64,000 nucleotides of DNA from an uncultured Thermoanaerobaculia bacterium (GTDB taxonomy: Bacteria > Acidobacteriota > Thermoanaerobaculia > Multivoradales > Multivoraceae). This document shows positions 43,560 to 52,670 of this stretch, one piece after another (the first letter of the stretch is position 1; every line of letters starts with the position of its first letter). The DNA lies in assembly GCA_951813015.1 (NCBI GenBank), contig CATOTG010000008.1:62001-126000 (forward strand), written 5' to 3'. Under the pieces are notes generated by a model that was given only the letters and a program-made list of their open reading frames with translations, did not search any database and was not told the origin of the DNA. A program made the position numbers and the translations under genes.

Positions 43560-45119
43560 TCACGGCCGGTAGGTGAACGCCTGGGGTCCGGTGGTCAGCG
43601 ATCCGGCGGCCAGTTTGGCCCAGCGACAGAGGATTGGCCGCGTGTCGCGCGGGTCGATGATCTCCTCGATCTCGAAGTGCTCGGCCGAGCGGAACGGCGA
43701 GCGGACGCGGTTGAGACGCTCCTTGATCCGGGCGAGGTGCGCGTCGTAGTCGTCCGCTTCGGCGAGTTCCGCCTTGTAGGCGACCTCGATGCCGCCCTCG
43801 ATCGGCAGCGAGCCCCAGTCGCCCGAGGGCCAAGCGTAGCGGAAGTGGTAGCTGCCGGGTTTGTGGTTCGCGCCGCCGGCAACGCCGAAGGCCTTGCGGA
43901 TCACGACGCAGCAGAACGGCGTGGGGCACTGGCCCAGCGCGGCCAGGACCTGGGCGCCGAAGCGGATCGTCGCAGCGTGCTCGGACTCGCGCCCGATCAG
44001 GAAGCCCGGGCAGTCCTCCAGGTGCAGCAGCGGCAGGTGGAAGGTGGCGGCCAGATCGATCAGCCGGGACAGCTTGCGGCAGGAGTCGGCGTCCCAGCCG
44101 CCGCCGTAGACGTTCACGTCTTCGGCGAAGATCGCGATCGGCCAGCCGTCGAGGCGCGCCAGTCCGGTGATGATCGACTTCCCCCAGTCGCGGCCGATCT
44201 CGAAGAAGGAGTCGCGGTCGACGATCCGGCCAAGCAGATCGCGCATCCTGTAGGTCCGCTTCGGATCGCGGGGCACGATGTCGAGCAGCTCCGGGTCGCG
44301 TCGTTTCGGGTCGTCGGAGCGCTCTGACTCGGGAAGACGCGGCGGCAACTCGTCCACGTTGGTCGGCAGGTAGGAGAGGAACCGCCGGGCGCGCTCGAAC
44401 GCCTCCTCCTCCGAGTCCACGGCGTCGTCGATCGCCCCGTTCGAGGTGTGGATGCGGGCGTGGCCCAGTTCTTCCTTCGGCACCACGCCGCCGCCGGCCC
44501 ATTCGACCAGTGCCGGTCCGGCGATCATCATCTGGGCGGTGTCGCGGACGATGACCGAGTAGTGGGCGGTGCACACGCGGGCCGCGCCGATGCCGGCCAC
44601 CGAACCGAGCGCCAGCGACACGGACGGGGCGACCGCGAGGTGCTGGACGACGACCTCCCAGCCGCGCAACTGGGGGATGTAGGTGCGGCCCGCCATCTCG
44701 ATCGTCTTGACCGAGCCGCCGCCGCCCATGCCGTCGACGAGGCGTACGTGGGGGAGCTTCATCTCCAGCGCCAGACCCTCGGCGTGGCTGCGCTTGGCCG
44801 GGATCGAGGCGTCGGCCGATCCGCCGCGCACGGTGAAATCGTCGCCGGAAACGATCGCGGGACGGCCGTCGATTTCGCCCATCCCGAAGACGAAGTTCGA
44901 GGGACGGAAGGCCGCGAGCTCGCCGTCCTCGGTGTACTCGGAGCGCCCCGCGATCTCGCCCACTTCGTGGAAGCTGTCCGCATCAATCATCGCGTCGATC
45001 CGTTCGCGCACGGTCAGCTTGCCGAAAAAGTGCTGACGCTCGACCTTCTCCGGGCCGCCCATCTCCCGGGCAAGCGCCCGCCGACGTTCGAGTTCTTCGA
45101 TCTCCGGCTTCCAGTTCAT
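43560..45119 (-). CDS. Acyl-CoA carboxylase, carboxyltransferase (beta) subunit
   Basis: 519 residues from ATG 45119 (MNWKPEIEELERRRALAREMGG), the usual N-terminus; an in-frame ATG at 45158 is possible. Carboxyltransferase landmarks: VRERIDAMIDADSFHEVGEIAG, SGDDFTVRGGSAD, LVDGMGGGGSVKT and the second-half AFGVAGGANHKPG with CPGFLIGRESE. It takes carboxyl groups from biotin to an acyl-CoA such as propionyl-CoA or methylcrotonyl-CoA. No biotin carboxylase gene is adjacent within the window, so the partner must be elsewhere. Confidence 0.92.
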   Translation of the reverse strand: MNWKPEIEELERRRALAREMGGPEKVERQHFFGKLTVRERIDAMIDADSFHEVGEIAGRSEYTEDGELAAFRPSNFVFGMGEIDGRPAIVSGDDFTVRGGSADASIPAKRSHAEGLALEMKLPHVRLVDGMGGGGSVKTIEMAGRTYIPQLRGWEVVVQHLAVAPSVSLALGSVAGIGAARVCTAHYSVIVRDTAQMMIAGPALVEWAGGGVVPKEELGHARIHTSNGAIDDAVDSEEEAFERARRFLSYLPTNVDELPPRLPESERSDDPKRRDPELLDIVPRDPKRTYRMRDLLGRIVDRDSFFEIGRDWGKSIITGLARLDGWPIAIFAEDVNVYGGGWDADSCRKLSRLIDLAATFHLPLLHLEDCPGFLIGRESEHAATIRFGAQVLAALGQCPTPFCCVVIRKAFGVAGGANHKPGSYHFRYAWPSGDWGSLPIEGGIEVAYKAELAEADDYDAHLARIKERLNRVRSPFRSAEHFEIEEIIDPRDTRPILCRWAKLAAGSLTTGPQAFTYRP

Positions 45120-45176
45120 CGTCCCGCGCTCAGTCTTCGTCTTCTCGAGTCGCGACATGCTGAAGCGGACTCGGGC

Positions 45177-46175
45177 TCAGTCTCCCAGTCGGTAGACGCG
45201 ACGAGCCGTGTCGCGAAAGAGCGCCGTCTTCTCGTCCTCGGAGAAGTCCGCCACGATGCGCTGGAAGGAGTTCCACAGCAGGGTGTACGAGCCGCCCGCC
45301 CGATCGACCGGGAAGTTCGACTCGAACATGCAGCGGTCGACCCCGAAGCGGTCGATGCAGTGGAGGTAGTAGGGGCGGTGAGCCTCGGCAGTCTCTGCCG
45401 AGGACGGCGGCGCCTCCTGCTTGTGCCAGCCGAAGCCGCAGATCTTCATCGGCAGACCGCCGAGCTTGATCACGACGTTGTCGCACCGGGCGAGTTCGTT
45501 GATCGACTTGCGCCAGTCGGCTTCGACCTCGCGCCGGCGGTCCCGGTAGGGGCCGATCCCGAGCGGACCGCCGACGTGATCGAGGATGATCCGCGTGTCC
45601 GGGAAGGCGTGCGCCAGATCGGTCAGTTCGTCGATCTGGGGATGGTAGAGCCAGGCGTCGAAGCTCAGGTCGAGCGGACCGAGACAGGCGAAGGCGCGGC
45701 GGAAGTCGGAGCGGAGCAGCATGCTCGGCGGCGGCTTCGAGTGGGAGACCCGGATATCGGGACTGGGGTCGTAGGCGGCGGAGTGGCGGATGCCGCGGAA
45801 ACGTCCGCCGCCGGCCTCGATGTGCGCTTCCAGGACGCCCTTGGCGCGATCTTCCAGGAGCATGTTCGCGTGGCTGACGATGCCGGCAATCGACGCGCCG
45901 GCGGCGTCGCTTCGCTCGGCAACCTCGAGGACGAACTTCGTCTCGCCGACGACCCGCATCTCCTCCGGACCGTCCTCCCGGTAGCCGGACGCGCACTCGA
46001 CGAACACGGTCGAGGTCACGTTGTGGCCGGCGCCCGTGTCGCCGTGGAGCTCCTCCAGCATGTACCGCGACTCCGGGTAGTCCCAGAGGTGGTGGTGCGG
46101 GTCGCAGATCTCGCGGTCCGGGTCGATCGGCTCTTCCTGCGTTCGGGCCAGCCAGGCCGCTTCCTGTTCGTTCAT
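45177..46175 (-). CDS. Amidohydrolase-2 family metal hydrolase
   Basis: 332 residues from ATG 46175. The metal motif is ICDPH27HHLWD near the N-terminus, and later signatures are GGRFRGIRHSAAYD, RIILDHVGGP and RCMFESNFPVD with the catalytic aspartate/asparagine region. This is the lactonase-like branch (4-sulfomuconolactone or galactarolactone hydrolase type). The next gene downstream is the carboxyltransferase, 58 bp away, so an operon for a dicarboxylate or aromatic substrate is possible. Confidence 0.88.
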   Translation of the reverse strand: MNEQEAAWLARTQEEPIDPDREICDPHHHLWDYPESRYMLEELHGDTGAGHNVTSTVFVECASGYREDGPEEMRVVGETKFVLEVAERSDAAGASIAGIVSHANMLLEDRAKGVLEAHIEAGGGRFRGIRHSAAYDPSPDIRVSHSKPPPSMLLRSDFRRAFACLGPLDLSFDAWLYHPQIDELTDLAHAFPDTRIILDHVGGPLGIGPYRDRRREVEADWRKSINELARCDNVVIKLGGLPMKICGFGWHKQEAPPSSAETAEAHRPYYLHCIDRFGVDRCMFESNFPVDRAGGSYTLLWNSFQRIVADFSEDEKTALFRDTARRVYRLGD

Positions 46176-46302
46176 GCGCGTGATTCCGGTTCTGGTGAAG
46201 GCCGGGGGTCGAGGGAACTCCCGGCGGCTTTCGCTCCACTGCAGGGCCGCCTCGACCGACTCGCCGGAAGGCGTTGCTCGACCCATCGGTCGGATCGTGG
46301 GG

Positions 46303-47067
46303 TCAGGAGTTGTCCTTGCGGGTTCGGATCTCGCCGAAGACCTCGGCGTCGGAGGCGCCGGCCATCCCCAGCAGAGCGCGGATGCCGGGATCGTCGGGGC
46401 GCAGGAACGGGTTGGTCCGCTTCTCGACCCCAAGGTTCGAGGGCACCGTCGGCTTGCCGTCCCGCCGCAGCTCCTCGATCTCCGCGACCCGCTCCATCAG
46501 TTCCTCGTTGTCCGGGTCGACGGTGACCGCGAAGTGGGCGTTCGAGAGCGTGTACTCGTGGCCGCAGTGGACGATCGCGGTGTCGGGCAGGGCGCGCAGC
46601 TTGGCGAGCGACGCCCACATCTGCTCCATCGTGCCCTCGAACACCCGGCCGCAGCCGAGGGCGAACAGCGTGTCGGCGCAGAACAGCGCCCGGTCCTCCT
46701 CGAACCAGTAGGTGATGTGCCCCGTGGTGTGGCCGGGCGTGTCGATCACCTCGGCTTCCGCTTCGCCAAGCCGGAAGCGGTCGCCTTCCGCGACGGTCAG
46801 GTCGAGCCCCGGAATCCGGTGCTCGTCCGCTGCGGGGCCGACCACACGGCAGCCGTACTTCGCCTTCAGGTCGGGCACGGCGGCGATGTGGTCCATGTGG
46901 TGGTGGGTGATGACGATCCAGTCGATCCCGAAGCCGCGCGCCGCGAGCGCCGCCTCGATCGGTCCGGTCTCCGGCGGGTCGACGATCGCCGTCTTGCCGC
47001 TCCCGGTCTCGTGGAGCAGGTAGGAGTAGTTGTCGCTGAGGACGGGGATCGTCTGGATTTCGAGCAC
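46303..47067 (-). CDS. gloB: Hydroxyacylglutathione hydrolase (glyoxalase II)
   Basis: 254 residues from GTG 47067. The binuclear zinc site is T54HHHMDH60 with further ligands in DTPGHTTGHI, FCADTLFALGCGR and HCGHEYT, all as in glyoxalase II. The C-terminal helical substrate domain (NLGVEKRTNPFLRPDDPGIRA) is present. It hydrolyses S-D-lactoylglutathione in methylglyoxal detoxification. About 55 bp of its 3' end, ending in the tail EIRTRKDNS, recur as a fragment at 52468-52521. Confidence 0.95.
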   Translation of the reverse strand: MLEIQTIPVLSDNYSYLLHETGSGKTAIVDPPETGPIEAALAARGFGIDWIVITHHHMDHIAAVPDLKAKYGCRVVGPAADEHRIPGLDLTVAEGDRFRLGEAEAEVIDTPGHTTGHITYWFEEDRALFCADTLFALGCGRVFEGTMEQMWASLAKLRALPDTAIVHCGHEYTLSNAHFAVTVDPDNEELMERVAEIEELRRDGKPTVPSNLGVEKRTNPFLRPDDPGIRALLGMAGASDAEVFGEIRTRKDNS

Positions 47068-47484
47068 GGGATTCTCCGTGGGCTGACGTTGGCGATTCTC
47101 GCTGCGGGCCGTTCGGCGTGTCGGACTGGTACGAACTCGTCTGCCTGTGCTGGTCCAGCGGTCAGCGAACCCCGATCCACGATCACCCGGGAATGTGTCA
47201 GGACGCGATCTCCGCGCCGCGCGGTTTGGGGAGGCGGAGGGAACTATATCCGCCGAGGACGCCTGTTCGACAGCATCCCGGCCGGTGTCGGCGATGATCC
47301 GGGGCGGGCGCCGCCCGGTTGCCCGCCGCGCCTGGAGGAGCTGGTTCCCGGACTTGTCGTCGCGGCCGGTCGTCGGGGACGTCCCGGCGCCGGCGAAGAA
47401 GCTGGCGTGTGCCTGAAACAGGACGGTTGCTTCAACTGGCCGGGGCGCCACCGGGCCGCACAGGCCGCAGGAAAGGCGCGCGCT
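47068..47484. other. Noncoding mosaic between gloB and the first nuclease-like gene
   Basis: No gene seen. 47188-47268 recurs at 52517-52600 and, in part, at 51238-51275 (it ends CCGCCGAGGACGCCTGTTCGA). 47370-47440 (GACGTCCCGGCGCCGGCGAAGAAGC..) recurs at 51280-51330 and 52610-52660. The DNA thus belongs to the duplicated module around the three nuclease-like genes. Confidence 0.7.
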
Positions 47485-48141
47485 TCAACTGGCCGGGGGC
47501 TGCTTCAAGCGGAAGGTGCGGGGTCTGAAGCCCTCGGCATTGACGATGCTGGCGCTGCTGCCGGTCGCCCGGATGACGAACAGCCCTCGCCGCTCGGCCA
47601 TGCGCTCGGCGCCGCTGTTCACCTGCAGGTAGGCGACGGCGCCGTAGACCTTGTGCCGGCGGTACTCGGGCGCCCACTCCTGGAACTCCTGCAACTTGGC
47701 CAGGAAGCGCTTCACGTCCTTCGGCCTGAGCGTCGTCTTGACTTCAACGACGACGACTTCCTCGCCGTTCGCGGCGACGATGTCCACCTCGAAGTGCTGC
47801 CCCCGCCGCTGGTGCTTGCCCCGCTCAAAGGTCCGTTCGACAAGGATGCCCCATCTCCTGAGAATGGGAACGAGGTCACCCTCGACGAGGCTCTCCAGCA
47901 GCCTTCCCCACTTCGTCGTGAACTCGTGCTCCGCTTTCCTCAACCGCCGGTCGGACTCCTTCATCTGGCGGGCCGTCTCCTTCACCTGGCGGTCCGTCTC
48001 CTGCATCCGCCGATCGGTCTCCTTCATCTGCTGCGCGGTCTCTCGCTGGTACTCCCGGACCTCCCGGAGTCCCGCCAGGATTTCGCCGATGGTCTCCTGT
48101 GGGGCCTGCGCCGTTTCGTCTGCGCGCGTCGTCATCTTCAT
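47485..48141 (-). CDS. Coiled-coil PD-(D/E)XK-like protein (DUF3782-like), copy A
   Basis: 218 residues from ATG 48141, five bases after AAGGAG. Residues ~8-35 (IGEILAGLREVREYQ) lead into four heptads of the type M-K-E-T-D-R-R. Then comes a nuclease-like domain: FTTKWGRLLESLVEGDLVPILRRWG, D in HFEVDIVAANGEE and E-V-K in VVVVEVKTTLRPKDVKRF, the spacing of PD-(D/E)XK enzymes. The end reads GLFVIRATGSSASIVNAEGFRPRTF. Such proteins are usually filed under DUF3782 or related unknown families. Two further near-identical copies lie at 51333 and 52671, all on the minus strand. Confidence 0.85.
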   Translation of the reverse strand: MKMTTRADETAQAPQETIGEILAGLREVREYQRETAQQMKETDRRMQETDRQVKETARQMKESDRRLRKAEHEFTTKWGRLLESLVEGDLVPILRRWGILVERTFERGKHQRRGQHFEVDIVAANGEEVVVVEVKTTLRPKDVKRFLAKLQEFQEWAPEYRRHKVYGAVAYLQVNSGAERMAERRGLFVIRATGSSASIVNAEGFRPRTFRLKQPPAS

Positions 48142-48482
48142 CGTCTCCTTTGTCGCATCGAACGCCGGAGGGCGGCCCAACGGTCTTCGGGTACCGGTCG
48201 AGGACTAGCGTCCTCGTGCGGACAAGGGAGCTGCGAGTCTATAGCAGCCTTGGCAAGAGGCGCCCGGCATTCCGAACGGCGCTGCATTCCGCCCAGCATC
48301 CTGGGCCACCGGGTGCTCGCTGACTCGCGCTACCGGCGAGGGCCGGGCTAGCGCTAGCGCGGGCGTGGATCAGCCGCAGTCCACGCTGTGGGAGCGGACG
48401 TACGCGGGCACGGGCGCTTTCTCGAGTCGTCCTGGCGCCGGTCCCCAGATGAGTGCGGCGGTTGCCCGGCCGTCATCCACGG
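48142..48482. repeat. Repeat mosaic: 5' flank of copy A, dispersed element copy 3, gene tails
   Basis: 48142-48242 is the upstream flank shared with copies B and C. 48243-48330 is the dispersed element (copy 3). 48331-48350 matches the end of the Fic gene (TACCGGCGAGGGCCGGGC). 48365-48398 matches the 3' end of the cytochrome gene at 54226. 48399-48482 matches an internal part of the substrate-binding gene (55095-55172). None of these pieces is complete. Confidence 0.8.
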
Positions 48483-48483
48483 C

Positions 48484-48838
48484 TCAGGCGTGTTGCCGGA
48501 CCACGGCCTGGTTCAACTCGACGCCGAGACCGGGGCCTTCGGGAACTGCGATCAAACCGTTCTCGAAACGCTCCGGTGGCTCGACGAGGTCACCGCGCCA
48601 CGTGGCCTCGGTTCGTGCGCAGATGAACGAACATCCAGGCCGTGCGTTCGCTCACGCGCATGGAGGTGAGCGACATCTCCTCGACGCGCAGTGACCGTTC
48701 GGCCGCTCCAGACGGCTGGGTAGCGAGCACGGGGGAGGCGGCGATGGGCAGCGACGCTGCGGCACCGGCTGCTGCGACCAACTGCCGGCGGGTGAGCGGC
48801 TGCGCCGTTTTCCGGCCCTTCTTCATCGGCACGAGCAA
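48484..48838 (-). pseudogene. Enolase-superfamily (mandelate-racemase-like) gene with internal deletion
   Basis: The N-terminal ~80 residues start with a Tat-like signal (LTRRQLVAAAGAAASLP) and a mandelate-racemase-type first strand (MRVSERTAWMFVHLRTNRG). The frame then ends, but the next frame at once gives WRGDLVEPPERFENGLIAVPEGPGLGVELN and a stop at 48484, the classic C-terminus of the family. About 270 residues including the catalytic barrel are missing. The gene is therefore a deletion product, not an active enzyme. Confidence 0.75.
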
Positions 48839-48955
48839 CGGTAACAGCCGGCCTTCGACTGGGCGGCGCCGGGCTGCCGCCAGCCCGGCGCCCGCGATCC
48901 GGACGACCGGCCGCTTCTACCGGACCTGTCGATCAGCCAGGAGTCCGCGTGGTTC

Positions 48956-49277
48956 ATGGCGCACCGGCTCCGCGACGCGTACACGGCTGGCGGCGGTCTA
49001 TTGCTAGAAGGCGGCGGCGACGCCAAGACGGGAATCTGGGCGTCTGGCGAGTCGGGTCTTCTCTGGTTCTTCAACCGCGGCAACGCCGAAGTGCTCGTGA
49101 AGGTGCTGAACGGATGCGCCCACAACGGCTACCGCTGGGGTGTTCGTGGCTCCGGTTACGACCCCGGCGTTCAATCTCCGCGTCACAGACCGCGAAGGTC
49201 CGGTCTGGACGCACGGCAATCGACAGGGGATGACGGCATCTACGAAGAGCGGCACCCGCGCTTTCCCGTGCCGGTGA
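48956..49277 (+). pseudogene. Decayed secreted 'VKVLNGC' domain protein
   Basis: The frame encodes GIWASGESGLLWFFNRGNAEVLVKVLNGCAHNGYRW, very close to the C-terminal domain of the gene at 22080-22955 (GVWASSQSGILWFFSRENAEVLVKVLDGC). One extra G near 49137 shifts the frame. In the corrected frame it continues VFVAPVTTPAFNLRVTDREGPVWTHGN and ends AFPCR at 49277. The N-terminal part and signal peptide are absent. 49278-49451 holds nothing else. Confidence 0.75.
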
Positions 49278-49451
49278 GACAGTGAAAGTGCGCCACAAAG
49301 AGCCGCTGGGCTGGTGAGGCGCCATGACGGCGGTCGTGTTCGGCAACCTGGTCGCGTGGGCGATCGCGACCGCCGTAGTGCTGCCGACTACACCGCCCCT
49401 GTCTAGCCACCGTTATTGTCCTCTCTATGCTTCAGTTCGACGCGTGTGGGC

Positions 49452-51069
49452 TCATTCTCCGGGCGCCGGCTCACCGCGTACCGCGTGCAGCAGCTTGCCG
49501 GTGCGGAGCAGGAAGGCGTCGCCGGCGGGGACAACGCCGGTGAGGTACTCGTCTACCTCGACGCGGCTCCTTGCCAGGACCTCGCCGCCTCCGGGGCCGG
49601 CGCTCAGGACATCGGTCGCGCCCTTCTCGCCGAAGAAGAAGATCCGGTCGCCGGCGGCGATGGGAGTCACCCAGGCCGGCTGCGAGAGCCTCTGCTGCCA
49701 GTGGGACCTGCCGTTCTCAGGGTCGATGCACTGCGCGACGCCGGCGGCGTTGGCCCAGTAGATGCAGTCGCCGGCCAGAACCGGAGAGGCGAAGTGGCCT
49801 GTCGATTCGGAGTGCCAGAGGACGTCCTCCTGGTCGAGTTCCCCCCGGGCGCCGCGCCGTACGGCGAAGTTGGCCGGCCGCTCCGATCCTGAGATGACGA
49901 GCAGCCCGTCCGTGATCAGGGCCGCCCACTCGGTTCCGTGACTGGCTGACGGCGCCCCGGCGGAGGTCCACGATTCGTCCGCGATCTGGCGGTCTTCGAT
50001 CTGCAGGTCAGAGAGTGCATGTCGCTCAACCGAGCTCAGGTGGCCGGTGCGGTTCGCACCGGCAATCGCCAGCAGAGATTCTCCGTCGCTCACCAGGCGG
50101 TGGAAGAACCGTCGCTCGTGGAGGTCCCCGGCGTGGTTCCAGGACTCGTCGCCGCTGCGGATGCTGTAGATGCGGCCATCGGCCTGGCTCACGAGGAGAA
50201 CCCCGTTCACCGTGACCGCGTCGGCGCCGAAGCCGTTCAGGCTGCCGGCCGCCGGCAGGTCGGGCCCCGATGCCCAGGTGTCGGTGGCGGGATCGTAGAT
50301 GTCGACTCGGCGGGTCGGGTCGCCGTTGTCGTCGAGCCCGCCCAGCACCCAGAGCTTGCCGTCGAGTCCCACCGCGGTGTTGGCACGGACGCCGGTCGGG
50401 GTCTCTGTCAGCACGCTCCACTCGCCGATGGAATCGTCGTCGAGCGTCGTCAGGTCGAGCGCGAAGACCGTCCGTTCCCAAAGGGGATCGGAGGAGGAGC
50501 CGCGCAGCTCCCAGCCGCCCGCGACGACGAGGAGATCGTTGACCACGGCGAGATCGTGCGAGGAGCGGCCGGACGGCAGGGCCATCAGCCGCTGCCAGCG
50601 GTTCTCGTTGGGCAGGAAGCGGGCTGCGCTCTTCACGGAATGGAGTTCGCCGGGCTCGCGCCTCGGGTTGTTCGCGCGCATTCCACCGACCCGGTAGATG
50701 GCGCCGTCGTGTTCGACCAGGGCGGTGCCCTGGAGCGGCGGACCCGGCGGCAGGGCGAGCCATCCGGGCAAAGAGCTTCCAGCGGCGGACTCGAGTGGGT
50801 AACGCAGGAAGAGCTGGCTCAGGTTCTCGAACGAATGAACGTGTTGCGTGCCGATGTGACCGCCGTACACGTAGAGCGAATCGCCCTCGAGAGCCGCGCC
50901 GAAGCTGGAGATGGCAAGCGGCAGATCGGGGACGGCCTGGTTGGGGGCGCGGTTGGGGGGAGTCCGCGTTCTGAGCAACGGCGATCGGCGTCATGGCGAT
51001 TCCCAGGAGGACCGCGGTCGAGGCGCGGAGGGTGTGGAGACGGTCGGCGGTTGGCTTGAAGCAGGACAT
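49452..51069 (-). CDS. Secreted Kelch/PQQ-propeller protein with frameshift after the signal peptide
   Basis: The signal peptide (RASTAVLLGIAMTPIAVAQNADS) starts at ATG 51069 in one frame. After a C6 run at about 50950 the mature protein continues in another frame (PPNRAPNQAVPDLPLAISSFGAALEGDSLYVYGG). Kelch repeats follow: AIYRVGGMR, LLVVAGGWEL, LWVLGGLDDNGDPTRRVDIYDP, then PQQ-propeller-like units (GDCIYWANAAGVAQCIDPENGRSHWQQRL). Total ~538 residues. The single indel could be an assembly error. A strong -35 box lies upstream. Confidence 0.7.
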
Positions 51070-51077
51070 GGCGGTGA

Positions 51078-51121
51078 ATCTGCACCAGTCTGGTCCTGTT
51101 TGTCAAGGACCGATTTGGTCC
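51078..51121 (-). promoter_or_regulatory. Promoter and palindromic operator for the Kelch gene
   Basis: On the minus strand a perfect -35 TTGACA (51101-51106) is followed after 17 bp by GCAGAT (51078-51083) as a weak -10. The predicted transcript would begin within a few bases of ATG 51069, so it may be leaderless. Directly upstream of the -35, GGACCAAATCGGTCC (51107-51121) is a perfect 5-bp-arm palindrome and GGACCA recurs inside the spacer, suggesting repressor control. Confidence 0.45.
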
Positions 51122-51224
51122 AGTTTACTTTGGAGCACGTCTGAGCCGCCGGCTTCAGCGCAGAGGCTGCTCTGCATCTGCCCCATTGGGCTCCAGGTGG
51201 AAGCGGCTTGTGGCCGTGCCTAAC

Positions 51225-51332
51225 CGCAGTCCATGCTGTTGGAGCGCCGAGGGCGCCTGTTCGAGGCCGGTCGTCGAGGATGTCCCGGCGCCGGCGAAGA
51301 AGCTGGCGTGTGCCTGAAACGGGACGGCTTCT
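51225..51332. repeat. Fragmented repeats downstream of copy B
   Basis: 51229-51252 matches the 3' end of the cytochrome gene. 51240-51330 matches segments at 47240-47430 and 52585-52660. The sequence is noncoding and belongs to the duplicated module. Confidence 0.7.
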
Positions 51333-52010
51333 TCAACTGGCCGGGGGCTGCTTCAAGCGGAAGGTGCGGGGTCTGAAGCCCTCGGCATTGACGATGCTGG
51401 CGCTGCTGCCGGTCGCCCGGATCACGAACAGCCCTCGCCGCTCGGCCATGCGCTCGGCGCCGCTGTTCACCTGCAGGTAGGCGACGGCGCCGTAGACCTT
51501 GTGCCGGCGGTACTCGGGCGCCCACTCCTGGAACTCCTGCAACTTGGCCAGGAAGCGCTTCACGTCCTTCGGCCTGAGCGTCGTCTTGACTTCAACGACG
51601 ACGACTTCCTCGCCGTTCGCGGCGACGATGTCCACCTCGAAGTGCTGCCCCCGCCGCTGGTGCTTGCCGCGCTCAAATGTCCGTTCGACGAGAATGCCCC
51701 ATCTCCTGAGAATGGGAACGAGGTCGCCCTCGACGAGGCTCTCCAGCAGCTTCCCCCACTTCGTCGTGAACTCGTGCTCCGCTTTCCTCAACCGCCGGTC
51801 GGACTCCTTCATCTGGCGGTCCGTCTCCTTCACTTGGCGGGCCGTCTCCTTCACCTGGCGGTCCGTCTCCTGCATCCGCCGATCCGTCTCCTTCATCTGC
51901 TGCGCGGTCTCTCGCTGGTACTCCCGGACCTCCCGGAGTCCCGCCAGGATTTCGCCGATGGTCTCCTGTTGGGCCTGCGCCGTTTCGTCTGCGCTCATCG
52001 TCATCTTCAT
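51333..52010 (-). CDS. Coiled-coil PD-(D/E)XK-like protein (DUF3782-like), copy B
   Basis: 225 residues from ATG 52010 after AAGGAG. It matches copy A almost residue for residue in the nuclease-like part (D in FEVDIVAANGEE, EVK in VVVEVKTTL). The difference is in the coiled coil, which has five M/V-K-E-T-D heptads instead of four, adding exactly seven residues. Frame and putative catalytic residues are intact. Confidence 0.85.
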   Translation of the reverse strand: MKMTMSADETAQAQQETIGEILAGLREVREYQRETAQQMKETDRRMQETDRQVKETARQVKETDRQMKESDRRLRKAEHEFTTKWGKLLESLVEGDLVPILRRWGILVERTFERGKHQRRGQHFEVDIVAANGEEVVVVEVKTTLRPKDVKRFLAKLQEFQEWAPEYRRHKVYGAVAYLQVNSGAERMAERRGLFVIRATGSSASIVNAEGFRPRTFRLKQPPAS

Positions 52011-52111
52011 CGTCTCCTTTGTCGCATCGAACGCCGGAGGGCGGCCCAACGGTCTTCGGGTACCGGTCAAGGACTAGCGTCCTCGTGCGGACAAGGGAGC
52101 TGCGAGTCTAT

Positions 52112-52222
52112 AGCAGCCTTGGCAAGAGGCGCCCGGCATTCCGAACGGCGCTGCATTCCGCCCAGCATCCTGGGCCACCGGGTGCTTGCTGACTCGCGCC
52201 CGGACGCGGTCCGTGCGTGCGG
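52112..52222. repeat. Dispersed element, copy 4
   Basis: Matches 48243-48330 and 53402-53530 closely and 43291-43418 more distantly. It lies in the upstream flank of copy B; 52011-52111 is the shared promoter-side flank of the three nuclease-like genes. Confidence 0.8.
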
Positions 52223-52228
52223 GTCCAA

Positions 52229-52407
52229 CGCGGCTCGTGCCCCTTGCCGCCCTGGCCACCGCCGATCTCAAGGCGGCGGCGTTGCGCGTGGCAGCCATCC
52301 GTGGACGTCTCGCAGCAATCCGCGATCCTGATGGCCGGTGGCGCAGCTCACGCCGCTGGGTCGACGAGTACCGGAGGAAGCGCTACCGGCGAGGGCCGGG
52401 CGACTAG
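52229..52407 (+). pseudogene. C-terminal fragment of a Fic gene
   Basis: Encodes LVPLAALATADLKAAALRV and the stretch to RRWVDEYRRKRYRRGPGD, nearly identical to the last ~58 residues of the Fic protein at 53626-54213. The Fic catalytic motif is absent. It is a duplicated 3' end, fused to the dispersed element. Confidence 0.85.
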
Positions 52408-52670
52408 CACGGGCGTGAATCAGCCGCGTCCATGCTGTTGGAGCGGACGATTCGACGCGCGGCGGCGTCAGGAGTTGTCCTTGCGGGTTCGGATTTCGCC
52501 GAAGATCTCAGGCGTCGGAGGCGAATGCGTCAGGACGAGATCCCCGCGCCGCGCGGTTTGGGGAGGCGGAGGGAACTGTATCCGCCGAGGGCGCCTGTTC
52601 GAGGCCGGTCGTCGAGGATGTCCCGGCGCCGGCGAAGAAGCTGGCGTGTACCTGAAACGGGACGGCTGCT
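52408..52670. other. Mosaic of gene ends upstream of copy C's 3' end
   Basis: 52410-52445 matches the 3' end of the cytochrome gene. 52468-52521 matches the 3' end of gloB, still readable on the minus strand as EIRTRKDNS. 52517-52600 matches 47188-47268. 52600-52665 matches 51270-51330. No gene is present. Confidence 0.75.

Noticed and set aside
44448..48351. Two long plus-strand frames (692 and 725 codons)
   Set aside because: Antisense to carboxyltransferase, amidohydrolase, gloB and nuclease copy A, whose motifs are clear.
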